From Phyllobacteriaceae bacterium (GTDB lineage: Bacteria; Pseudomonadota; Alphaproteobacteria; Rhizobiales; Ancalomicrobiaceae): 6,574 nucleotides of DNA. Shown here in pieces: positions 1 through 5,264 of this stretch; the first letter of the stretch is position 1, and the number at the start of each line of letters is the position of its first letter. The stretch is from positions 1-6,574 of the forward strand of contig JAAYVT010000399.1 in the NCBI GenBank assembly GCA_012517025.1, written 5' to 3'. The notes under the pieces were generated by a model that did no database searches, was not told where the DNA came from, and was given only the letters and a program-made list of their open reading frames with translations. The translations under genes were made by a program, and so were the position numbers.

Positions 1-1359
1 CGCCGTCGCCAGTCCCTCGCCGGTGCGGCCGGCGATGGTGAAGGAGGTGTGGCCCTCCCCGCCGTAGCCGATGCCGGCCACCGACGGCGCGTTCTTGACG
101 AACACCGTGGTGCCGATGGCGCGGGCGAATTCGCTCATGTGCCAAATGTTGGCGGAGTGGATGATCGCCGAATGATGCAGCCCGGCCTCGACCTCGACCG
201 CCACGTCGACCGCCTCCTCGAAGCCGCCGACCCGCACCACCGGCAACACCGGCAGCATCAGCTCGTGGCGGACGAAGGGATGGTACTTGTCGGTCTCGAC
301 GACGATGCAGCGCACGTCGTCGCCGGCGCGGATGCCGAGCTCCTTCAGGATCACCGAGGCGTTGCGCCCGATCATCGCCGGGGCCGGGCCGGAGCGATCC
401 GGCTTCAGCACCACCTTTTCGAGCAGCGCCACCCCGTCGGCCGACAGGGTCACCACGTCGGGAGCGGCGCGGAACGCCGCCATCAGCTCGTCGGCGATGC
501 CGGCGGTGACGATCACTTCCTTCTCCGCCACGCAGGGCAGGTTGTTGTCGAAGGAGTGCCCGATCACGATGTCGCGGGCCGCCTTCCCCGGATCGGCGGT
601 GTCGTCGACGATAACCGGCGGATTGCCGGCGGCCGCGCCGATGACGCGCTTGCCGGAGACCAGCGCCTGATCGACCACGCCGGTGCCGCCGGTCACCACC
701 AGCAGGTTCATCGCCGGATGGCGCATCAAGGCCTGCACCGTCTGCATCTCGACGGTGTCGGTGGTCACCACCAGATTGGCCGGGCCGCCGGCCTTCTCGA
801 TCGCCTCGTTGATGAGGTCGATGCAGGTGAGCGAAGTCTTCAGCGCACGCGGATGCGGCGCGAAATAGACCGCGTTGCCCGCCGCCAGCATCGAGATGGC
901 GTTGTTGAACAGGGTCGCGGTCGGGTTGGTGGTCGGCGTCACCGCGAAGATCAGGCCGAACGGCGCCGGCTCCTCGGTGGTGAGCCCGTCGTCGCCCATG
1001 AAGGAGGCGCCGGAGAGGGTCTCGCAGCCCGGCGTCTTCTCGGCGACCAGCATGTGCTTCTTCACCTTGTCGGTGACGCGGCCCATGCCGGTCTCCTCGA
1101 CCGCCATGCGGGCGAGCCGTTGGGCGGAGGCGAGGCAGGTGGCGCGCAGCTCCTCGACGATCGCCTTGCGCTTGGCGAGGCCGGCGCGGCGGTAGGTGGC
1201 CTGAGCCACCAGGGCGGCGGCGATCGCCGCCTCCGGATCGGTGAAGACGCCGCGTTGTCCGGTGGCGGAAGCCTTCGGCGCGGCGCCCGCCGACGCCGCC
1301 GTCATCTCGGCGACGACGCGGCCGACGATCTCGCGCAGGCGGGTGTCCTCGATGCCCAT
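1..1359 (-). CDS. pduP: CoA-acylating propionaldehyde dehydrogenase PduP (3' end outside window)
   Basis: Converts the aldehyde made by diol dehydratase (propionaldehyde) to acyl-CoA with NAD+ inside the microcompartment lumen. The frame is open from the ATG at 1359 to the window edge, giving 453 residues. Enteric PduP is about 464, so only some 10-20 C-terminal residues are missing. Visible motifs are VTPTTNP at residues 140-146, the NAD-site TGGTG at 223-227, and the catalytic cysteine C276 in NNLPCVAEKE. A GGEGHTSFTIAG stretch near the end is typical of this family. Residues 1-19 (MGIEDTRLREIVGRVVAEM) form an amphipathic helix followed by an Ala/Gly/Ser-rich linker, the layout of the N-terminal encapsulation peptide known for PduP. 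The start codon overlaps the pduO stop by one base (TGATG), with an AAGGGG ribosome site 8 nt upstream. An EutE-type acetaldehyde dehydrogenase is the alternative, but the pdu gene order favours PduP. Confidence 0.95.
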   Translation of the reverse strand, partial: MGIEDTRLREIVGRVVAEMTAASAGAAPKASATGQRGVFTDPEAAIAAALVAQATYRRAGLAKRKAIVEELRATCLASAQRLARMAVEETGMGRVTDKVKKHMLVAEKTPGCETLSGASFMGDDGLTTEEPAPFGLIFAVTPTTNPTATLFNNAISMLAAGNAVYFAPHPRALKTSLTCIDLINEAIEKAGGPANLVVTTDTVEMQTVQALMRHPAMNLLVVTGGTGVVDQALVSGKRVIGAAAGNPPVIVDDTADPGKAARDIVIGHSFDNNLPCVAEKEVIVTAGIADELMAAFRAAPDVVTLSADGVALLEKVVLKPDRSGPAPAMIGRNASVILKELGIRAGDDVRCIVVETDKYHPFVRHELMLPVLPVVRVGGFEEAVDVAVEVEAGLHHSAIIHSANIWHMSEFARAIGTTVFVKNAPSVAGIGYGGEGHTSFTIAGRTGEGLATA

Positions 1360-2375
1360 CAGTCCATCCCCTTCGTTTCTTCGGCGAAGGCGGCGACCAT
1401 CGCGCGCGCCACCGAGACGTCCTGTTCGACGCTGCCGCCGGACACGCCGACCGCGCCCACCACCCGGCCGCCGGCCTGGAGCGGCAGACCGCCGCCGACC
1501 AGCGTCACGCCCGGAATGTTGCCGTCGAGCCCCCACAGCGCCCCGTCCGGCCGGGCGAGCGCGCCGATGTCGGCGGTCGGCAGGCGGACCGCCGCCGCGG
1601 TGTGCGCCTTCATCGGCGCCAGCGTCAGGCTGATCGGCAGCGACCCTTCCATCCGCCGCAGTTCCACCAACTGCCCGGCGCCGTCGCAGGCGGAAAGAAC
1701 CATCGGCACGCCGATCTCGTTCGCCTTGGCGATCCCCGCCGCCATCATCCGGTTCGTCGTCTCGAGCCCGATCATCTTCGTCGCTCCTCCGTTCGCCGTG
1801 CCCGTCGCGACCATCAGTTCGGCGGTGACCAGAGCAGCGACCTCGCGCTGCTCGTCGATCCGCGCCATGATGAAGAAGAGGTCGGACAAGCGATTGAAAT
1901 ATTTCATGAGTTCCGGATTGACCGGCTCCTCGCGGGCAAGCTGCACCAGCCGCCGCTCGGCGCGGCGGACGAAGGTGCGGGCCATGTCGAGGGCGGCGCC
2001 GGCGCGCGAGCCGCCGGGCCGCACGAAGCCCTTCGCCGGCAGCCGCTCGGCCTGATAGCGATCGATCGTCGCCTCGAGCCGCGCCACTTGCGTCGGGCCG
2101 ACCCGGAACGAGCGACCGCGCGGCAGGGCGGCGGCGGCGGCCGGATCGAAGGGGCCGGAGGCGAGCTCGCCCATGACGTCGATGAACTCGCCCTGCAGCT
2201 GCGACAGGTCGGCGACGACGTCGTCGAAGCGGGTCAGGGCGCGGGCGAGGCCGAGCGTCGAGGTGGTCTCGTCGAGGGTGCCGTAGACCTCGATGCGCGG
2301 GCTGTCCTTGGGCACGCGGACGCCGCCGAGCAGGGAAGTGTCGCCTTGGTCGCCACCACGGGTGTAGAGGCTCAT
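1359..2375 (-). CDS. pduO: PduO-type ATP:cob(I)alamin adenosyltransferase with C-terminal GlcG/HbpS-like domain
   Basis: Transfers the adenosyl group of ATP to cob(I)alamin to make the coenzyme B12 used by the dehydratase. The protein has 338 residues, close to the two-domain enteric PduO (about 336). The N-terminal adenosyltransferase domain (about 1-185) shows YTRGGDQGDTSL at 4-15, the ATP-binding N-terminus; FVRPGGS at 117-123; ARTFVRRAERRLV at 132-144; and NRLSDLFFIMAR at 161-172. The C-terminal domain (about 200-335) is of the GlcG/HbpS (DUF336) type, with KAHTAA at 256-261 and GVSGGSVEQD at 310-319. H258 is the only histidine in the protein. The ATG sits in an ATGA overlap with the pduN stop and no clear ribosome site precedes it, so translation is probably coupled to pduN. 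A longer open frame extends upstream, but that part is the shadow of pduN and pduM. Confidence 0.95.
   Translation of the reverse strand: MSLYTRGGDQGDTSLLGGVRVPKDSPRIEVYGTLDETTSTLGLARALTRFDDVVADLSQLQGEFIDVMGELASGPFDPAAAAALPRGRSFRVGPTQVARLEATIDRYQAERLPAKGFVRPGGSRAGAALDMARTFVRRAERRLVQLAREEPVNPELMKYFNRLSDLFFIMARIDEQREVAALVTAELMVATGTANGGATKMIGLETTNRMMAAGIAKANEIGVPMVLSACDGAGQLVELRRMEGSLPISLTLAPMKAHTAAAVRLPTADIGALARPDGALWGLDGNIPGVTLVGGGLPLQAGGRVVGAVGVSGGSVEQDVSVARAMVAAFAEETKGMD
1368..1373 (-). promoter_or_regulatory. Ribosome binding site of pduP
   Basis: AAGGGG on the minus strand, 8 nt before the pduP ATG and inside the last codons of pduO. It supports initiation at 1359 within the TGATG stop-start overlap. 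Confidence 0.6.
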
Positions 2376-2626
2376 GAGCGGACGTCCACGCTGTCGACGA
2401 TGCCGACGATCGCCGCATCGACCGGGGTGTGAGGGGGCAGATCGACGCGGGCGGCGCCCCCCGTGACGTAGAGCACGGTGTCGCCGACGCCGGCGCCGAG
2501 ACGGTCGACGGCGACCAGCCGGAGCTTCGCCTCCGCCTCGACTTCCAGCACCAGCAGCTTGAAACCGATCAGGGTCTCCTGCTTGCGGGTCGCCACGACC
2601 GTGCCGATCACCTGGGCGAGTTGCAT
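2372..2626 (-). CDS. pduN: Microcompartment vertex protein PduN (EutN/CcmL, BMC-P family)
   Basis: A pentamer-forming shell protein expected to cap the vertices of the polyhedral shell. At 84 residues it is a single BMC-P domain of the usual size (roughly 80-100). The N-terminus MQLAQVIGTVVATRKQETL is the hallmark strand-turn of EutN/CcmL proteins, followed by the GFKLLVLE strand, AVDRLGAGVGDTVLYVTGG (about 39-57) and the closing VDAAIVGIVDSVDV strand (about 69-82). The conserved G-x-G-D-x-V-L turn is intact. The start is well supported by a GGGAGG ribosome site (2632-2637) 5 nt upstream. It follows the upstream gene after only 15 nt and overlaps pduO by 4 nt (ATGA). Its place between the pduM-position gene and pduO matches enteric pdu operons. 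Confidence 0.95.
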   Translation of the reverse strand: MQLAQVIGTVVATRKQETLIGFKLLVLEVEAEAKLRLVAVDRLGAGVGDTVLYVTGGAARVDLPPHTPVDAAIVGIVDSVDVRS

Positions 2627-2631
2627 GAGTG

Positions 2632-2637
2632 CCTCCC
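2632..2637 (-). promoter_or_regulatory. Ribosome binding site of pduN
   Basis: GGGAGG on the minus strand lies 5 nt before the pduN ATG and occupies most of the 15 nt gap after the upstream gene. It is one of the clearest ribosome sites in the window and fixes the pduN start. Confidence 0.75.
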
Positions 2638-2641
2638 GAAT

Positions 2642-3424
2642 TCAGACGAGGACCAGCCCGAGCCGGGCCGCCACGTCCACCGCCTCCGGCGTGAGCCGCT
2701 GGCCGGCGGCCAGCCGCAGGGTCGATCCGGGCGCAGCCGTCCGGATCTCGGTGGCGGTGACGATCGTCCCGCGCGGCGCGATCGCCGCCGTCGGGGTCGC
2801 CGTCCCGACGCGCGCCGCCGTGCCGCGCGGGGCGATCAACAGCCGTTCCATGCGGAAGACGAAATCGTCCTTGCCGACGAGTTCGACGCCGAAACCGGCG
2901 ATGGTCGCGAGCCGCTCCTCGAGCAGACCCCACAACACCGGCGACCCCTCCGGGATCGCGCCCAGCGCGTCGCCGCGCTTGCCGGCGGGGTCGGCGCCGT
3001 CGCGGGCGGCGAGCACACGTTTGCCGGCGAGCAGCGCGCCGAGGATCAGGGTGGTGGTCGCCGCGTCCATCAGGCCGAGGGCGAGGCGGGCGACGAGATT
3101 CATCGTCAGCGTCGGCACCAGCACCAGATCGGCGCTCCGAACGTGGTCGGAGACGTCGACCCAAGGTTCCAACTCGACGATCGAGGTGGCGCCGAGATCG
3201 CGGATCGTGTGTTCGCCGAAGATGTGCTTGGCCGAGGGGGTCAGCATCACGGTCAGGCGATGCGGCGAGCGGGCGAGCCGGGTCACCACCTCGCGCCCGG
3301 CGGCGAAACCGGAGGCCGCGCCTGAGAAGACCACCACCACCGAGCGCGGCGAGGTGTCGATCGCCTCGCCGTTCAGCCGGGCGAGGATGCGGGCGGCGAC
3401 CTTGTCGACCAGGACCTGTTCCAT
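2642..3424 (-). CDS. pduM: Flavoprotein-fold protein in the PduM position, with N-terminal encapsulation-like helix
   Basis: Lies between pduL and pduN, exactly where enteric operons carry pduM, whose product is needed for proper shell assembly but has no known reaction. The 260-residue protein is longer than enteric PduM (about 163). Residues 2-17 form an amphipathic helix (EQVLVDKVAARILARL) like the lumen-targeting peptides of BMC enzymes. A region at about 28-140 resembles the Dfp/UbiX/LanD flavoprotein fold: a VVVVFSG strand, VMLTPSAKHIF (59-69), then VLVPTLTMNLVARLALGL (101-118) and TTTLILGALLAGKRVLAA (123-140). The rest (about 185-260) is rich in beta residues and ends in LTPEAVDVAARLGLVLV. 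Two adjacent ATGs (3427, 3424) are possible starts; the second has the better 5 nt ribosome-site spacing and overlaps the pduL stop by 1 nt. FMN binding and any catalysis are inference; the symbol rests mainly on position. Confidence 0.7.
   Translation of the reverse strand: MEQVLVDKVAARILARLNGEAIDTSPRSVVVVFSGAASGFAAGREVVTRLARSPHRLTVMLTPSAKHIFGEHTIRDLGATSIVELEPWVDVSDHVRSADLVLVPTLTMNLVARLALGLMDAATTTLILGALLAGKRVLAARDGADPAGKRGDALGAIPEGSPVLWGLLEERLATIAGFGVELVGKDDFVFRMERLLIAPRGTAARVGTATPTAAIAPRGTIVTATEIRTAAPGSTLRLAAGQRLTPEAVDVAARLGLVLV
3375..3399. repeat. 25 bp direct repeat, copy 1 (5' end of pduM-position gene)
   Basis: Matches 4801-4825 at 23 of 25 positions in the same orientation and codon frame. 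This copy encodes residues 9-17 (VAARILARL) of the N-terminal helix of the pduM-position protein. Confidence 0.7.
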
Positions 3425-4113
3425 CATCCCCTCCCCGGCCGGCGCCGCAGCACCAGCGCGCCGGTCTGACCGGTGCGCACGGCGCAGGCGTTGGCCTCGT
3501 CGGTGTCGAGATGGACCTCCGGCCGCCAACCGCGACCGACGCGGACGAGCACGCCGTGCAGGCAGGTCGGACGCGGTCCCTCGATCTCGAGATCGAGCAG
3601 ATCGCCGGCCTTCACCCCCCATTCGGCGGCGTGTTCCTCGCCGAGATGGACGTGACGACGGGCGATGAAGGCGCCGCCCTCGGCCCCGCCGGGCAGACGG
3701 ATCGAGCCTTCCGGGCCGATGATGGTGACCGGCTGGGTCTCCGCCTCGCGCCCCTCCGAACAGATCGGCAGTCGCAGGCCGATCGCCACCGCGTCGGTCT
3801 GGGCGAGCTCGACCTGAGAGAAGGCGCGCGGCGGTCCGAGCACCCGGACCTTGGCGATCGCGCCTTTGGGGCCGACCACCAACACCTGCTCCTTCGCGGC
3901 GTAGTAGCCCTTCTGGTAGAGGTCGGCGAAGGGCTGCATCTCCCGGCCTTCGCCGAACAGTTCCTCCACGTGCGCCTTGGTCAGATGAACGTGGCGAACC
4001 GACACGCCGATCGGCACGTCGACCCGGTCCGGAACCGGATCCGCCCGCCCGGGCAGGCGCCCCATCACCTCTCGCGTCACCCGCTCGACGAGATCCTCAC
4101 GATCGACCCACAT
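3424..4113 (-). CDS. pduL: Phosphate propanoyltransferase PduL
   Basis: Converts acyl-CoA plus phosphate to acyl-phosphate plus CoA, recycling the CoA used by PduP in the lumen. The 229-residue protein contains two PduL beta-barrel repeats. The first has VSVRHVHLT (38-45) with the H41/H43 pair, then LGPPRAFSQVEL (92-103) with R96 and E102. The second has ARRHVHLGEEHA (151-162) with H154/H156 and EVHLDTDEANA (199-209) with H201. These match the zinc ligands and phosphate-binding arginine known from PduL structures as far as I recall them. Residues 1-20 (MWVDREDLVERVTREVMGRL) form an amphipathic helix before a Pro-rich linker, as in PduL encapsulation peptides. The ATG at 4113 was chosen because GGGAGA lies 8 nt upstream; an in-frame TTG at 4128 is possible but would sit upstream of that site. 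It follows the shell gene after a 57 nt spacer that holds a hairpin. Confidence 0.95.
   Translation of the reverse strand: MWVDREDLVERVTREVMGRLPGRADPVPDRVDVPIGVSVRHVHLTKAHVEELFGEGREMQPFADLYQKGYYAAKEQVLVVGPKGAIAKVRVLGPPRAFSQVELAQTDAVAIGLRLPICSEGREAETQPVTIIGPEGSIRLPGGAEGGAFIARRHVHLGEEHAAEWGVKAGDLLDLEIEGPRPTCLHGVLVRVGRGWRPEVHLDTDEANACAVRTGQTGALVLRRRPGRG
3428..3436 (-). promoter_or_regulatory. Ribosome binding site before a double ATG (pduM-position gene)
   Basis: The minus strand reads GGGGAGGGG directly followed by ATGATG. GGAGG (3430-3434) is 2 nt from the first ATG (3427) and 5 nt from the second (3424). The second spacing equals that of pduN, so the start at 3424 is preferred. The difference is one methionine. 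Confidence 0.65.
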
Positions 4114-4120
4114 CTCGGGT

Positions 4121-4126
4121 TCTCCC
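4121..4126 (-). promoter_or_regulatory. Ribosome binding site that decides the pduL start
   Basis: GGGAGA on the minus strand has 8 nt between GGGAG and the ATG at 4113. It directly follows and partly overlaps the alternative TTG codon at 4128, so it can serve the ATG but not the TTG. This supports the shorter 229-residue PduL. Confidence 0.65.
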
Positions 4127-4146
4127 AACTTGCGACGTCCATCTCA

Positions 4147-4165
4147 CGGGCGGCGGTGCCGCCCG
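4147..4165 (-). other. Perfect 8 bp GC hairpin in the shell gene-pduL spacer
   Basis: On the minus strand CGGGCGGC and GCCGCCCG flank a 3 nt ACC loop, an all-G/C stem of 8 bp with no mismatch. It lies 5 nt after the shell gene stop and about 20 nt before the pduL ribosome site. No T-run follows on the minus strand (TGAGATGGAC comes next), so it does not look like a normal intrinsic terminator. It could act as an mRNA processing or stability element, or as a weak attenuator within the operon. GC-rich DNA yields some such stems by chance, but this one fills the only sizeable spacer in the operon. Confidence 0.5.
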
Positions 4166-4170
4166 AAACC

Positions 4171-4779
4171 TCAGCGCCGGCCCTTGCCGCGGCCACGTCC
4201 CGGACCGCCCGGAGCGGTCGGCGGCGGCGGCGTCTCGCCGTCGTCGGCCGGTGGAGCGGAAGGCTCGGCCTCGTTCTCCTCGGACGGCTCGGCCGCTTCC
4301 GGCGCCATCGGTTCGACCGGCTCGGCGGCGGCCTCCGGCTCCGGAACCGGCTCGGCGGGGGCGGCGACCGGCGCTTCGATCTCGGCCGGGGCGACCGGTT
4401 CGGCGATCGCTTCCGGCGCGGCGGGGGCCGGCGCGACCGGCGCTTCGACCGGCACGGGCGCGACCGGCGCCGGAGCGGCCGCCGGGGCCTTGGCTTGGCC
4501 GAGATCGACGAGGCGGGAACGCTCGATGATCTCGACGTGCGGGCGCGGGATCACCTGCCAGCCGGCGACTTTGCCGATCCGTTCGACGGCGGCGATGGCG
4601 GCGGAGACGGCGGCCTTCACCGCGCCGACGTCGCCGATCATCTTGACGGTGACGCGGCCGCCGCCCTTGGCGTTCTCGGCGCCGAGCACCCGCACGTTCG
4701 CGGCCTTGGCGGCGGCGTCGGCGGCGACCACCGCCGCGACGTATCCGATCGTCTCGATGGTTCCGAGCGCTTCGCTCAT
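4171..4779 (-). CDS. pduK: BMC-domain shell protein with long Pro/Ala/Glu-rich C-terminal tail (PduK position)
   Basis: A hexamer-type shell protein. Residues 1 to about 88 form one BMC domain: EALGTIETIGYVAAVVAAD, then KAANVRVLGAENAKGGGRVTV with GGG (39-41) at the expected pore loop, KMIGDVGAVKAAVSAAI (46-62), and VIPRPH at 76-81. Residues about 97-202 form a low-complexity, probably disordered tail: Ala/Pro/Val/Glu-rich to about 160, strongly acidic to about 182, then PPPP and a basic end with GRGRGKGRR (194-202). Enteric PduK also has a BMC domain plus a Pro/Glu-rich tail and lies between pduH and pduL, but its tail carries a cysteine cluster; this protein has no cysteine at all. The symbol is by position and architecture. 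The ATG overlaps the pduH stop by 4 nt, with AGAGGA upstream. The tail might bind cargo or join the shell to another cell component, but nothing in the sequence decides this. Confidence 0.85.
   Translation of the reverse strand: MSEALGTIETIGYVAAVVAADAAAKAANVRVLGAENAKGGGRVTVKMIGDVGAVKAAVSAAIAAVERIGKVAGWQVIPRPHVEIIERSRLVDLGQAKAPAAAPAPVAPVPVEAPVAPAPAAPEAIAEPVAPAEIEAPVAAPAEPVPEPEAAAEPVEPMAPEAAEPSEENEAEPSAPPADDGETPPPPTAPGGPGRGRGKGRR
4174..4491 (-). repeat. Low-complexity coding tract for the Pro/Ala/Glu-rich shell-protein tail
   Basis: Codes for residues 97-202 of the BMC shell protein. The DNA contains degenerate short repeats, including an exact 16-base repeat (GCGACCGGCGCTTCGA on the plus strand) at 4364-4379 and 4433-4448, with further GCGACCGG copies near 4391 and 4460. 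It probably grew by slippage or unequal recombination, so length may vary between strains. Confidence 0.6.
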
Positions 4780-5264
4780 GTCGGCGTTCCTCTCGTGGCG
4801 AGCCGGGCGAGGACGCGGGCGACGATCGTCGCCACGTCCGCCGCCGAGGGACTGTCTTCGCGGCGCGCGCGCTCCCGTACGGGAGCCGACGCGGACACCG
4901 CGTCGTCTTCGTCGTCGAGCCGCAGCGGCAGACGGACGACCAATCGGGCCGCGTTGCCGCCGAAGCGGCGGGCGAGGCGAGCCGGCTCGGCGCCGAGCGC
5001 CGCTTCGAGCACCGCCCGCTCGGGCGGCATGTGGCCTTCGTGCAGGGCGATCCGCCCCGCCCCGATCGCCAGCCCGACGCCGAAGGACGACGACCGCGCC
5101 GCCGCGTAGGCCGCCGCGACCGGATCGGCGCCGTCCGCGCGCACGCGGCGGGTCGGCACGCCTTCTTCCTCCGCCCCGAAGCCGATCTGGCGCTCGAGCG
5201 CGGGATCGACGTCGGCGAACAACGCGACGTGCACCGCCGGCAGGGTCGGAACCAGCTCAGCCAT
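4776..5264 (-). CDS. pduH: Diol/glycerol dehydratase reactivase small subunit PduH (DdrB), C-terminally extended
   Basis: Partner of PduG in the chaperone-like factor that removes inactivated cobalamin from B12-dependent diol or glycerol dehydratase. Residues about 10-116 match the family: VHVALFADVD, GAEEEGVP (30-37), DPVAAAYAAARSSSFGVGLAI (48-68), and GGNAARLVVRLPLR (102-115), which aligns with the end of enteric PduH. The family usually stops near 115-125 residues, but this protein has 162. The extra 46 or so residues hold an acidic/Arg-rich linker and a helix (ADVATIVARVLARLA, 142-156) resembling a microcompartment encapsulation peptide. The ATG overlaps the pduG stop by 8 nt (ATGGCTGA). 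The nearest GGAGG lies 12 nt upstream, which is long, so coupled translation with pduG is likely. It overlaps the following shell gene by 4 nt. Confidence 0.93.
   Translation of the reverse strand: MAELVPTLPAVHVALFADVDPALERQIGFGAEEEGVPTRRVRADGADPVAAAYAAARSSSFGVGLAIGAGRIALHEGHMPPERAVLEAALGAEPARLARRFGGNAARLVVRLPLRLDDEDDAVSASAPVRERARREDSPSAADVATIVARVLARLATRGTPT
4801..4825. repeat. 25 bp direct repeat, copy 2 (3' end of pduH)
   Basis: Matches 3375-3399 at 23 of 25 positions; the two differences are at repeat positions 14 and 22. This copy encodes residues 147-155 (IVARVLARL) in the extra C-terminal helix of PduH. Confidence 0.7.

Noticed and set aside
49..2055. 668-residue open frame on the plus strand
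   Set aside because: It lies antisense to pduP and pduO, both with clear family motifs. Its translation is Arg/His/Asp-rich low complexity with no recognisable domain, as expected opposite GC-rich codons.
1359..3164. 601-residue minus-strand frame that could make PduO much longer
   Set aside because: Similarity to PduO begins at the ATG at 2375. The upstream part is an out-of-frame reading of pduN and pduM and is Arg-rich nonsense.
4028..4044. Imperfect inverted repeat GGTCCGG-AA-CCGGATC inside pduL
   Set aside because: It is short, has a mismatch, and lies in the Pro-rich linker codons, where such palindromes arise by composition.
4114..4128. TTG at 4128 as the pduL start
   Set aside because: The only good ribosome site (4121-4126) lies downstream of this TTG and is well placed for the ATG at 4113.
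4147..4165. The hairpin as an intrinsic transcription terminator
   Set aside because: No T-run follows on the transcribed strand and the operon clearly continues into pduL.
3511..5109. 532-residue open frame on the plus strand and its overlapping companions at 4130-5377 and 2478-3668
   Set aside because: Antisense to pduM, pduL, the shell gene and pduH. Composition is typical of shadow frames and no motif is visible.
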